Assembly: GCF_001720465.1 (NCBI RefSeq)
Contig: NZ_CP017113.1
Span: forward strand, 1,612,001 to 1,676,000
Reading direction: 5' to 3'
DNA from: Porphyrobacter sp. LM 6
GTDB lineage: Bacteria; Pseudomonadota; Alphaproteobacteria; Sphingomonadales; Sphingomonadaceae
Length of the DNA stretch: 64,000 nucleotides
Shown here in pieces: positions 9,272 through 16,792 of the stretch (within the stretch, counting starts at the first letter, position 1; each line of letters opens with the position of its first letter). The notes beneath the pieces were generated by a model that saw nothing but the letters and a program-made list of their open reading frames with translations, did not search any database and had not been told where the DNA came from. The position numbers and the translations under genes are program-made.

Positions 9272-10183
9272 TCAGCGCGGGGTCGTCGCGATCAGCGCTG
9301 TCGGTGACTGGGTGCTGCGCGGCGTGATCTTCCAGACCAGCGCTTCGCCGCCGGCGGTCATCGCCTGCGGACCTTCGTCGGTGTTGTTGGCGAGGATCCG
9401 CATTCCCGGTGCCGCGCTGATGGTGAAGGTGCCATCGAGCATCGGCACGCCCGGGATTTCGGGGGCAGCCTCGCCCTCGGCTACGTCGCCTTCGCGCGCC
9501 GCGCCCATCGCCGCCAACCCAGCAAGCGAACCCATGCCGCCCATCATCGCCGCCATCGGATTGTCGCCGTTCTGGACGACGAAGGCCGGCGCATTGATCC
9601 GCACCTGGCCGCCATCGCGCAGGATCATCTGGACGAAGGGATTGGTCGGCGGAAAGCCTTCGATGGTCGGGAACATGAAGTCATGGCTCAGCGAGCCGCT
9701 GGCCGAATAGCTTACCTCGAACAGCCCATCGCCCTTGTGGACGACGCGGTTCCAGCCCTTCTGGCGTTCGAGCAGCCGCACCATTTCCTCGGTCGCCTTG
9801 GGGTCGGAAGGGTCGATGCCGCCCATGATCGCCTTGATCATCTCGGCATCCTTCTTGGCCTTTTCAGCGCGTTCGGCGGCACCCGCTTCCCATTCCTCAC
9901 GCTGGGTGGCCTCTTCTTCGGGGGTGCAATCGCGGGTCTCGAAGGTTTCCTCGTCGTAGCAATTGGCCGCAAACGGCTCGTCCGTCGTCGCGCCCATGAG
10001 TGCGAGTTTGGACAGGCCAAGGAAGAAGATCTCGCCTTCGTAGCTGAAGCGGAAGCTGTCCGGCCCGGTGATCGCGAGCTCGGATGTGAACTTGCCCGGC
10101 GACATGAAACAGCCCGACAGCGCCAGTGCGAAGCCGGCCAGCACGGCTGCGGCGCGCAGGCGGATCGTGGAAAACATGGTCAT
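9272..10183 (-). CDS. Predicted outer-membrane or periplasmic lipoprotein, unknown function
   Basis: A 303-residue protein with a lipoprotein signal peptide: a hydrophobic run then the lipobox LALSGC, so Cys at about residue 25 would be lipidated. The ATG at 10183 has a GGGAGGGAG ribosome binding site 5 bp upstream; the frame stays open further 5' only because it shadows rlmB. There is a charged Glu/Lys-rich helical region at about residues 75-125 and a low-complexity Met/Gly/Ala stretch (about 200-225). I recognise no catalytic motif. It lies 25 bp downstream of rlmB on the same strand and may share its transcript. Confidence 0.78.
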   Translation of the reverse strand: MTMFSTIRLRAAAVLAGFALALSGCFMSPGKFTSELAITGPDSFRFSYEGEIFFLGLSKLALMGATTDEPFAANCYDEETFETRDCTPEEEATQREEWEAGAAERAEKAKKDAEMIKAIMGGIDPSDPKATEEMVRLLERQKGWNRVVHKGDGLFEVSYSASGSLSHDFMFPTIEGFPPTNPFVQMILRDGGQVRINAPAFVVQNGDNPMAAMMGGMGSLAGLAAMGAAREGDVAEGEAAPEIPGVPMLDGTFTISAAPGMRILANNTDEGPQAMTAGGEALVWKITPRSTQSPTALIATTPR

Positions 10184-10208
10184 GGCAACTCCCTCCCTCG
10201 GCCCGGTT

Positions 10209-11000
10209 TTACCCGCGCGTGGCCACGGCATAAAGCGCAATCGCTGCCGCGTTCGAGACGTTGAGGCTCTCGATCGCCGAGGTGATCGGCAGGCGGGCGA
10301 GCACATCACAATGCGCGGCGATGTTGTGGCGCATGCCTTCACCCTCGGCGCCGAGCACGATCGCGAGCGGGCCGGTGGGCATGACTTCGGCAAAGGTCGC
10401 CTCGGCCTCGCCGGCAAGGCCGATGCGCCAGTATCCCGCCTCGGCCAGTTCCTCGAGCGCGCGGGCGAGATTGACCACGCGCACCCATGGCACCGTCTCG
10501 AGCGCGCCCGAGGCGGACTTGGCGAGCACGCCGCCTTCGGGCGGGGCGTGGCGGTCTTGCGTGATGATCGCGGCGGCGTTGAAGGCCGCGGCCGAGCGCA
10601 TGATTGCGCCGACATTGTGCGGATCGGTGACCTGGTCGAGCACCACGATCGGGCGGTCAGCTTCTCCCAGCGCGACTTCATCGAGGAACACATCTTCCAG
10701 CGGCGCGCATTCCAGCACAAGCCCTTGATGCGGTGCATCTTTCGCGACGAGCCGGGCGAGGTCTGCGGCTTGCGCGTGCTCGATCGGGAAATCGGCCGGA
10801 AGCTCGCCGTCGAGGCTTTCCAGCCCCTCGGGCGTGGCCCACAGCTTGCGGTGCTGGCGCTCGGGGTTCTTGAGCGCGGCCTCGACTGCGTGGCGGCCCC
10901 ACAGGCGCACCTGCCCGCTACTGGCCCGACCCGAACCGCGTCCGCCCTTCATGCGTCCTGCACGGCCGCGCAGCGCGCGCTTTTTCTCACCTTTGCTCAT
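10209..11000 (-). CDS. rlmB: 23S rRNA (guanosine-2'-O-)-methyltransferase RlmB, TrmH/SpoU family
   Basis: A 263-residue SpoU-type knotted methyltransferase. The basic N-terminal extension (MSKGEKKRALRGRAGRMKGG) is followed by the substrate-binding domain starting LWGRHAVEAAL, then the three SPOUT motifs: VLDQVTDPHNVGAIMRSAAAFN, LAIVLGAEGEGMRHNI and LNVSNAAAIALYA. It methylates the 2'-O of a 23S guanosine (G2251 in E. coli) using S-adenosylmethionine. Divergent from tRNA-Tyr. Other TrmH-family rRNA methyltransferases look similar, but the N-terminal domain and length fit RlmB best. Confidence 0.9.
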   Translation of the reverse strand: MSKGEKKRALRGRAGRMKGGRGSGRASSGQVRLWGRHAVEAALKNPERQHRKLWATPEGLESLDGELPADFPIEHAQAADLARLVAKDAPHQGLVLECAPLEDVFLDEVALGEADRPIVVLDQVTDPHNVGAIMRSAAAFNAAAIITQDRHAPPEGGVLAKSASGALETVPWVRVVNLARALEELAEAGYWRIGLAGEAEATFAEVMPTGPLAIVLGAEGEGMRHNIAAHCDVLARLPITSAIESLNVSNAAAIALYAVATRG

Positions 11001-11173
11001 GTTGTTTCCCGCCTGAGGCTATCCAAAAGCGTCCCCTGCCAGCAGGGCCATTGACAGGCAAGCAGTGCTTCGCCAAAGGGGCGCCTCTCGGCGGCGAGGT
11101 CGGTTACGGGCTCGTGCTTTTTCAGGGCGGATATCGCTCAGGAACGCCCCCCTTGATCCGAAGGGGACTGTGT

Positions 11174-11259
11174 GGACAGGTGGCCGAGTGGTTAAAGGCA
11201 GCAGACTGTAAATCTGCCCGTGCAAGCGTACGCTGGTTCGAATCCAGCCCTGTCCACCA
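11174..11259 (+). tRNA. tRNA-Tyr (GUA)
   Basis: An 86 nt class II tRNA. The acceptor GGACAGG (11174-11180) pairs with CCTGTCC (11249-11255), discriminator A and an encoded CCA end at 11259. The anticodon loop CTGTAAA reads GTA, tyrosine; a long variable arm and the GTTCGAATC T-loop are visible. Its 3' end is the integration target of the adjacent element; the gene is intact. Confidence 0.97.
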
Positions 11260-11262
11260 CTT
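11246..11262 (+). other. Candidate attL core in the tRNA-Tyr 3' end
   Basis: AGCCCTGTCCACCACTT covers the T-stem side, acceptor strand and CCA of the tRNA and recurs as AGCCCTGCCACCACTT at the right end of the element. Integrase genes of this family next to a tRNA 3' end normally mark such a core. Confidence 0.65.
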
Positions 11263-11370
11263 TCCCTTTTGCTGACATTCTCCCGGCACCGCCGGAGAGC
11301 GCGGTTTCCAAAGGAAAAAGTGCTCGCCATTGCCCGTCCCCGTTCATTGCCAGCCGTCCCGAAGCGCGGT

Positions 11371-11440
11371 AAAGTGTGGGTGAGAAATGTGGGGGAGCGG
11401 TAAGGAAGGGGTAAATTTCCATCCTTTCCCCCCACACTTT
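11371..11440. repeat. Left arm-type integrase binding sites
   Basis: Three copies of an (A/G)TGTGGGKG motif lie just before the integrase gene: AAAGTGTGGGTG (11371-11382, direct), AAATGTGGGGG (11385-11395, direct) and CCCCCCACACTTT (11428-11440, inverted). The same motif recurs twice near the right end (16708-16730). Clustered repeats inside both ends are the layout of arm sites for bivalent tyrosine integrases. This is inference from pattern and position. Confidence 0.6.
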
Positions 11441-11459
11441 CGATCGGCTGGAGATCGAC

Positions 11460-12668
11460 ATGGGGAAGCTGACTGCCAAGCAAGTTAAAGACGCGCTGAA
11501 GGTGCCGGGGTCGTATCAGGACGGCGACGGCCTTTTTCTGAAAGTCGATAAGCGCGGCGGAGCCTCATGGTATGTGCGGGTGCAGAGCGGAGGAAAGCGG
11601 AGGGACGTTTCCCTTGGCACCGCTAAGCTTATTTCGCTGGCAGAGGCGCGGGGAATGGCCGTGCTCGCCCGCAAGGCAATCAAGATCGAAGGGCGGGACA
11701 TTATCGCGGAGCGCCGCAAGGATAAGGCAGAGGCGGTGACATTCCGCCAAGCGGCGGTGCAGTATCACAGCGAGAATAAGGGCGGCTGGAAAAGCGAGGG
11801 CTATTCGGAGCAATGGCTCGCCAGTTTGGAGCGGCACGTCTTTCCCCGCTTTGGCGATCGGCCCGCAAATGACATTGTGGCGAGCGACATAATCGCGGCG
11901 CTCTCGCCCATCTGGCAGGCATATCCCGAAACAGGGCGGCGGGTGCGGCACCGTATCTGCACCGTGCTGAATTTCGCCCACGCGCGCGGCTGGCGCACAC
12001 ATGAAGCCCCTTCGAGCAATGGCTCCCTGAAAGCAGGAAACGGCCTGCCCAAGCAGACGGGCGAGCGCCAGCACCGTAAGGCTATGCCCTACAAGGCCGT
12101 GCCGGAATTTCTGGAGCAATTGCGGGCGAAGCCGTCATTCGGGCGGCTGGCGCTGGAATTTGCCGTGCTCACTTCGGCGCGGAGCCAAGAGGCGCGGCTG
12201 GCGACTTGGGAAGAGATCGACCTAGAGGCGAAGCTTTGGACGTGTCCTGGCGAACACATGAAGCGCGGCAAGACGCATATTGTCCCGCTAAGCGAGGCGG
12301 CGCTGGCGGTGTTGCGAAAGGCGGCGGCGCTGAAGCTGGCAGGCTCCAATCTGATCTTTCCCGGCATGAGCGGCGGGCCAATGTCGGACATGACATTGCT
12401 GAAAGTCCTGCGGGATGCGGGCGAGCCGTTCCACGTGCATGGCTTTCGATCGACATTTACCGATTGGGCGGCGGACAAAACCACCTTCCCCAATGCCGTG
12501 GTTGATGCTGCGAAGGCGCACAAGACACCGGATGCGACTGAAGCGGCCTATCGCCGGACAACCCATTTGGAGAAGCGCACGAAGCTTATGGAGGCTTGGG
12601 GCGCATATTGTGCCAGCCGCACGGGCGGAAAGGTGATCGACTTCCCAAATGCGGTAAACGCGGGCTAA
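11460..12668 (+). CDS. int: Tyrosine-type site-specific integrase with N-terminal arm-binding (DUF4102) domain
   Basis: A 402-residue P4-type integrase. It begins MGKLTAKQVKDALKVPGSYQDGDGLFLKV, the DUF4102-like domain that binds arm sites, then a SAM-like core-binding domain (about 100-190), then the catalytic domain with Arg in the ARSQEARLATW motif, the HxxR box HGFR at residues 327-330, and the nucleophile Tyr364 in AAYRRT. All catalytic residues are visible, so it looks active. It catalyses integration into and excision from the tRNA-Tyr 3' end, 200 bp upstream. The ATG follows GGCTGGAGATCGAC with a GGAG at good spacing. Confidence 0.95.
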   Translation: MGKLTAKQVKDALKVPGSYQDGDGLFLKVDKRGGASWYVRVQSGGKRRDVSLGTAKLISLAEARGMAVLARKAIKIEGRDIIAERRKDKAEAVTFRQAAVQYHSENKGGWKSEGYSEQWLASLERHVFPRFGDRPANDIVASDIIAALSPIWQAYPETGRRVRHRICTVLNFAHARGWRTHEAPSSNGSLKAGNGLPKQTGERQHRKAMPYKAVPEFLEQLRAKPSFGRLALEFAVLTSARSQEARLATWEEIDLEAKLWTCPGEHMKRGKTHIVPLSEAALAVLRKAAALKLAGSNLIFPGMSGGPMSDMTLLKVLRDAGEPFHVHGFRSTFTDWAADKTTFPNAVVDAAKAHKTPDATEAAYRRTTHLEKRTKLMEAWGAYCASRTGGKVIDFPNAVNAG

Positions 12669-12757
12669 GCTATTACAGGGGATAGGCAGGCCAGCCGACA
12701 AGCGCGCTTCCCACGCGCTTCCCCTTCCTTTTGTGGGAGCCGCAAGGGAAGCGGGCG

Positions 12758-13480
12758 ATGACTGACCATCAATCTGCACTCAAATTGATTCAGCAGTTGG
12801 AATGGGAGAAAGCGGCACCTGATGGCAGCACATTCGAAGTGCGGCGATCTCTCTCGGAAGTCATCAATCAGCTAGCTTTTGAAGGCTTTGCCAACCCATC
12901 AAAAGCGGTGCTCGACTTGCTGGCTGACGGCCAGCTTCGCGCCGTAGGTCTGTATCATTGGGAATCTGCCCGTTTGGAACATTTCAGTGGGGAAGGTTCG
13001 GGCGTGATCCCGCAAAGCCGATGGCAGAAAATCCGACAAATTCAGCAATCGAAATATCGCTTTCTCAAAGTTTCCTTTGTCATTCTTGATTTCGAAGGCG
13101 AACAACCCTTCGTTTGGGACTGGCAAAGAGATCATGTCACCTATGCCACGGTTTCTGAAGGTCTTCATTTCACCGCACTCGAATATGAGGAAGATTATTT
13201 CTACGCGTCGGAAATTGAGATCCAGAGGCCTGAAGTGGCCACCACTTCAAATTCCGGAAGTAAGAATACCGGAGGCCGTCCCCGTGTCTACGAGTGGGAG
13301 CGGGCCGTTGCCGCCGTCGCTTTGAGTTGGGGGAACACTAACTGGGAGCCGACTAAACCAGCAGATGTGGCGGAACGGCTTCTGGAGTGGTTTTCGAAAA
13401 ATGGGCAAGAGCCTGCCAACGCGGCAGTGAAGCCCTACGCGAAGATGTTATTTGAAGAAATACAGGCAGTTAAAGACTGA
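12758..13480 (+). CDS. Unknown element-encoded protein with C-terminal DNA-binding-like region
   Basis: A 240-residue protein. The ATG at 12758 follows AGGGAAGCGGGCG; an in-frame TTG at 12731 is less likely. I do not recognise the N-terminal 165 residues, which are rich in Trp, Phe and acidic residues (QPFVWDWQRDHV; ALEYEEDYFYASEIE). The last 65 residues start GGRPRVYEWERAVAAVA and contain ADVAERLLEWFSKNGQEPA; this resembles the short C-terminal domain found on many hypothetical proteins of alphaproteobacterial phages and islands, probably a helix-turn-helix. Base composition is less GC-rich than the backbone. A role in element regulation or maintenance is possible, but not shown. Confidence 0.7.
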   Translation: MTDHQSALKLIQQLEWEKAAPDGSTFEVRRSLSEVINQLAFEGFANPSKAVLDLLADGQLRAVGLYHWESARLEHFSGEGSGVIPQSRWQKIRQIQQSKYRFLKVSFVILDFEGEQPFVWDWQRDHVTYATVSEGLHFTALEYEEDYFYASEIEIQRPEVATTSNSGSKNTGGRPRVYEWERAVAAVALSWGNTNWEPTKPADVAERLLEWFSKNGQEPANAAVKPYAKMLFEEIQAVKD

Positions 13481-13603
13481 AATAACTTGGGTTTTTTCCG
13501 GTTATTTCGCCATACTGGCCGACTCGATCTGAACCCTTGCGTATCCCGGCGGCACCTCTCGCAATCGTGCGAGCAGGAACGGCCAACTAGGGAAACCATA
13601 GGC

Positions 13604-13795
13604 ATGACTTACTTCGAACCCGTCCTTTGCAGTGTCGCTCAGGCGGCGCTCGCTTTGGGTATTGGCAAGACCAAGACCTATGAATTGATTTCAGAAGGCT
13701 TGCTCGACACCGTGACGATCGGAACGCGGCGGCTGGTGACAGTCGAAAGCATCCGGCGACTGGTGGAGAAAGCGCAGATGGATGAGGCGGCCTGA
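13604..13795 (+). CDS. AlpA/excisionase-like helix-turn-helix protein
   Basis: A 63-residue protein with the excisionase/MerR-like fold pattern: AQAALALGIGKTKTYELISEGLLDTVTIGTRRLVT. The segment GIGKTKTYELI is the helix-turn-helix and the following TRRLV the wing, as in AlpA and helix-turn-helix_17 proteins. Such small proteins next to P4-type integrases act as recombination directionality factors or activate the integrase gene. The ATG at 13604 follows AGGGAAACCATAGGC. An upstream in-frame extension to 13487 lacks family similarity. Function within this element is inferred from the domain and its neighbours. Confidence 0.82.
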   Translation: MTYFEPVLCSVAQAALALGIGKTKTYELISEGLLDTVTIGTRRLVTVESIRRLVEKAQMDEAA

Positions 13796-13954
13796 GATGC
13801 GGGCGGCCCAAACAATGCGAGCCGGGACGGCGGCAACCATTCCCGGCTCGATTGGTGTCAATGCTAGCGGCCTGACACCCTCACCTAACCCTTGCGCGCA
13901 AGCAGGGCAATCAATTCCCGCGCTGATGCCAGCCGGACGGGAAGGGGGTGCGCC

Positions 13955-14335
13955 ATGAGCGCCCATTCCCTTCGCGCGGCGATCGACGGCAAGTGCCGGG
14001 ATTGCGGAGCCTGTGACGCGGGGGCCAATTGGCGCGAGCACGTGTCCTGTTGTCCCGTTACGGATTGCGCCCTGTGGCCTGTCCGTCCCGTCTCGAAAAG
14101 CGCGCCCGATTGGCTCGCCAGCCGTGATGCCGGGGCGCTCCCGCAAGGCTGGCAGGCGCTTCCGTTGGAGGCGGCGCTCGCCCTGCTACGGAAAGATCAT
14201 TCGAGCGGCCTACAGGATAGCGTGAGGCCGTCCTGTGGCGATCGGGCAAGCGAGGGAGGGGGATTGTCCCAATTCGCCCTCAAGGCGCTCGCAAGCGGCC
14301 CTGTGGCAGTCCCGAAAGGCGGTGCCGGATGGTGA
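13955..14335 (+). CDS. Cysteine-rich small protein of phage/island type
   Basis: A 126-residue protein. The N-terminal third carries four to five cysteines in the order CRDCGACDAGANWREHV then CCPVTDCALWPVRP, a zinc-ribbon-like arrangement common in hypothetical proteins of alphaproteobacterial phages and islands (C-x2-C ... C-x4-C-LWP-RP). The ATG at 13955 follows GAAGGGGGTGCGCC. The C-terminal half is low in recognisable features. Function unknown; metal binding is inferred from the cysteine spacing. It overlaps the next gene by 7 nt, so the two are probably translated together. Confidence 0.72.
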   Translation: MSAHSLRAAIDGKCRDCGACDAGANWREHVSCCPVTDCALWPVRPVSKSAPDWLASRDAGALPQGWQALPLEAALALLRKDHSSGLQDSVRPSCGDRASEGGGLSQFALKALASGPVAVPKGGAGW

Positions 14336-14559
14336 TCTTTGAGCAAGAGCACGGAAAGCACGTCTGGCGGCTGGAAGCGACTGTCTGGAATGGCGAGGCG
14401 CGGCTCCAAGTGTGGCCGTGGTTCTGGTCTAAGGACGGCGGCGATCTTCGCCCGTGCGCGGCCCGCTTTGGCGGCGGCTTTGCCATTCCAATTGAGCGGC
14501 TAGGCGAGCTGGTGACGGCTTTGCAGGCGATCGAGCAAGGCAACGACCGCGCCGGATAA
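14329..14559 (+). CDS. Small PC4-like (transcriptional coactivator p15 fold) protein
   Basis: A 76-residue protein. The order of a strand ending in LQVWPWFWSKDG, then LRPCAARFGGGFAIPIERLGELVTALQAIEQ recalls the PC4/p15 fold (beta sheet with R-W-Y and K-G-I-sL motifs followed by one helix), which binds single-stranded DNA. The similarity is by eye and modest; the classical Lys/Arg positions are only partly kept. It starts 7 nt inside the preceding gene. Position next to a Rep candidate fits a single-strand DNA role, but that is inference. Confidence 0.6.
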   Translation: MVIFEQEHGKHVWRLEATVWNGEARLQVWPWFWSKDGGDLRPCAARFGGGFAIPIERLGELVTALQAIEQGNDRAG

Positions 14560-14660
14560 TCCCGGCAATCGGGCGCAACACAGGGCGGGGGCGGACATTG
14601 CGAGCCGTCCCCGCATCCCTTCCGCCCACGTTCACTTGAAAAACAAGACAGGGTTTGCAG

Positions 14661-15443
14661 ATGCCGGACGGCCAAGGCGAGCAAAGTCCCGAAAACACGG
14701 TAAGAATCTGGCAAGCGGCTGGCCGTGGGGCTAAGCCCCGTCCCGAATTTTCCGGCACCGTAAAAAAGCCCGCTAAGCCAGCGGTTTGCGCTGCTGACTT
14801 GGCGCTTGGCACGGGCCTTGCCAATATACCTATAACGCTAGGGTGCGGGCCATTGGCTCCCGTGCCGTCCCTGTTTGCTCACGGCGGCGCTCGTAATCGC
14901 GCTGACAGGACAAGCGAGGGAATATCGCTCGACAAGGCGCAAAGGCTTATTGCGGCAACCCGGCGGGCCAGCGCGATCGGCAAGCCGTTCACCCATCTCA
15001 TTACGGTGCATTGGGAGGCGGCTGGTCTGTCAGATGCCGAAGCGATGAAAGCGACAACCGCCGCACTAAAATACTGGCGAGAATGGCTACGCGGGGAAAC
15101 GGCCTACATCTGGACGCGCGAAAACGGCGACGGGAAAGGCTCGCATTTGCACGTCCTGGCCCATTTGCCGGAAGGCCGTGAGATCAATGGCAGGCGTTCA
15201 ATGCGTTGGGTTGAGAGCATCACGGGCGAGCCGTATCGGCGCGGCGCTATTTTAAGCGAGAAAATCGCGGGTTCGAACCAGCCGGAAGGCGCGCTCTATG
15301 TCGAAAACCTTGGTGTTGCCTTAGCCTACGTGCTGAAGGGCGCGGAGCCGGACGCGGCTGCGGAAATCGGGATTGAGCACAAATTCGGCGGACGCGTTAT
15401 CGGCAAGCGGTGCGGGATGAGCCGGAATCTGTCTCGCTGTTGA
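14661..15443 (+). CDS. Candidate HUH-type replication initiator / Rep-like protein
   Basis: A 260-residue protein. Residues 90-260 carry a Rep-like pattern: motif 1 FTHLITVHWEAAGLSD, motif 2 with the metal-binding HUH at His162-Leu-His164 (SHLHVLAHLP, further His168), and a Tyr-containing helix ALYVENLGVALAYVLKG with Tyr213 and Tyr223 as candidate nucleophiles, then a conserved-looking VIGKRCGMSRN end. This order (strand, HUH, Tyr helix) is that of rolling-circle Rep proteins and relaxases. The first 85 residues are Pro/Ala-rich and may be disordered. The ATG at 14661 is preferred over a TTG at 14655. The assignment is from motifs only. Confidence 0.65.
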   Translation: MPDGQGEQSPENTVRIWQAAGRGAKPRPEFSGTVKKPAKPAVCAADLALGTGLANIPITLGCGPLAPVPSLFAHGGARNRADRTSEGISLDKAQRLIAATRRASAIGKPFTHLITVHWEAAGLSDAEAMKATTAALKYWREWLRGETAYIWTRENGDGKGSHLHVLAHLPEGREINGRRSMRWVESITGEPYRRGAILSEKIAGSNQPEGALYVENLGVALAYVLKGAEPDAAAEIGIEHKFGGRVIGKRCGMSRNLSRC

Positions 15444-15463
15444 ATAACGGTCGAAAGAAAGCC

Positions 15464-15952
15464 TCAGCCTGAGCAAAGAGAATTGGCAATGACGGCATAA
15501 GGGGAGCGGGGTCTGATATACGTCCAGTCTTCCAGCTTATCGACTTGATCATAGAGTGAGCCGTCTTCCGTGAGGGCCGTCTCAGCAGACCTACGAAAGC
15601 GTCCAGCACAATCGAAGGTTAGACGTGTAAGCATTTTAGATGCTCCAAGTGGGCGCGGATTTTTCAGTTTCCAATTGAGCCATATGGTAACATTTTTGCC
15701 TTCCCGACTGATGTCGGATTTGTATATCCAATAGGTGGTTTCCTCGCTTTCCCAACCATAGTCCGGGGTTTCGTTTCCCCACGGCTGCGGCTGGCTCTCT
15801 TTCGCACGATACTTTTCCCAAGGATCGCAACTCGCTCTTCCATCAGGGCAGGCACTTTGCTCCGCCTTTATTTCTGGGGCTGATTGCCACTCTGTCTCGC
15901 CGGATTGCGTTGATACTTGTGCGAGAGCGAACAACATAAACATCAGGCTCAT
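15464..15952 (-). CDS. Secreted protein resembling surface-adhesin protein E family
   Basis: A 162-residue protein with a short hydrophobic N-terminus (MSLMFMLFALAQVSTQ) that may be a signal peptide although it lacks a basic n-region. The mature part has the pattern of Adhesin_E-like proteins: a beta strand YWIYKSDIS, SKMLTRLTFDCAGRFR in the middle, and a C-terminal W-x-x-x-x-P-x-S ... LC (DWTYIRPRSPYAVIANSLC), with paired cysteines. The ATG at 15952 is preceded by GAGGGGGAT. It is the only leftward gene in the element and has lower GC than the backbone. It is probably cargo; its role at the cell surface is unknown. Confidence 0.65.
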   Translation of the reverse strand: MSLMFMLFALAQVSTQSGETEWQSAPEIKAEQSACPDGRASCDPWEKYRAKESQPQPWGNETPDYGWESEETTYWIYKSDISREGKNVTIWLNWKLKNPRPLGASKMLTRLTFDCAGRFRRSAETALTEDGSLYDQVDKLEDWTYIRPRSPYAVIANSLCSG

Positions 15953-16089
15953 TGAGCATCCCCCTCGATATAGCCCATGAAACCTAGCACGAGAGGCGAT
16001 GCTGCGCCATTGTGTTGGTATCTAGACCTTTCTTGGATGAAACAATGCGCTTACCACAAAGCGCAAGACAACTGCGGAGCAATACGCGC

Positions 16090-16150
16090 GTGCGCGTAGC
16101 TAATGGGTGCGGGCGAGTTTTTTCACCATTCCGCGCGGGTGCGCGTATCT
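16090..16150. repeat. Direct repeat pair upstream of the element lipoprotein gene
   Basis: GTGCGCGTAGCT (16090-16101) and GTGCGCGTATCT (16139-16150) match in 11 of 12 positions and are 49 bp apart start to start, in the gap between the two divergent cargo genes. This may be a regulator binding pair; only the repeat itself is seen. Confidence 0.4.
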
Positions 16151-16179
16151 TGAAGCTAGTGCAGCTAGGGGAGGCGGCG

Positions 16180-16548
16180 TTGCGACTGATTGCCATTGGA
16201 TTGCTGTTGGCTCTTGGGGGGTGCAACAATGACGGCTTGATCCTCCGCTCAGAGGCTGAGGACATTGCTGCGGACTATGCCGATGCAGCCGCGTCCCGAC
16301 AGGCCACGCGCATTGATGAATTGGAAGCCCGCGTCCAAAATCTAGAGCGGGAGTTGGCCGGAAACAGAGCCGCCGTCTCCGCCGTTGCGAGGGTCGTAGA
16401 TGACAATGCTGAAATTCTCAGTGATGACATTCTAAGAGGGGCAACGGCTCGCGGGGAGTGCGGGACTGAGGTGCAGAGCCTTCCAACCGGCGGGGTCATA
16501 ACGCGTCCGATACCCTGCACCGCTGAGAACTACTTTAAGCGGCGATAA
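16180..16548 (+). CDS. Small coiled-coil lipoprotein of the element
   Basis: A 122-residue protein if it starts at the TTG at 16180, which is preceded by GGGGAGG at 5 bp spacing; the open frame continues 5' to 16012 but the lipoprotein signal peptide MRLIAIGLLLALGGC starts exactly here. Cys15 would be the lipidated residue. Residues about 35-85 form a heptad-rich helix (RIDELEARVQNLERELAGN), a likely coiled coil, followed by a short cysteine-containing tail. The size and layout recall small phage or island spanin-like and envelope proteins, but I do not assign a function. Confidence 0.66.
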   Translation: MRLIAIGLLLALGGCNNDGLILRSEAEDIAADYADAAASRQATRIDELEARVQNLERELAGNRAAVSAVARVVDDNAEILSDDILRGATARGECGTEVQSLPTGGVITRPIPCTAENYFKRR

Positions 16549-16707
16549 CGGCGAGGAGCACCGGGACGGGGTGAGCAAATTTTTTGGGGCGGCGATCGGG
16601 CAGAGCGGTGCCACTCAAGCTGTATGTCGCAAAACCAGTTTTTCTCCCGCGCGCGAGGGGTTTCTAAAGTAGGCGAAAATAGCCGTCATGGTCGACCACT
16701 GTTACTC

Positions 16708-16730
16708 AAATGTGGGGGGGAGTGTGGGGG
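16708..16730 (+). repeat. Right arm-type integrase binding sites
   Basis: AAATGTGGGGG (16708-16718) and AGTGTGGGGG (16721-16730) are tandem copies of the motif found three times before the integrase gene, placed about 65 bp inside the right end. This matches the arm-site layout of tyrosine integrases. Confidence 0.58.
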
Positions 16731-16792
16731 TATTTCCCGACTATGAAAAGTAATTAAATAAAATCAAATTTCTAATGGCTTAGTTCTATTCA

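Noticed and set aside
12425..12445. CACGTG core inside the integrase gene as a further parS site
   Set aside because: Only one half of the palindrome matches (TTCCACGTGCAT); the same holds for CACGTG cores near 18786, 22230, 38590, 54811 and 59068.
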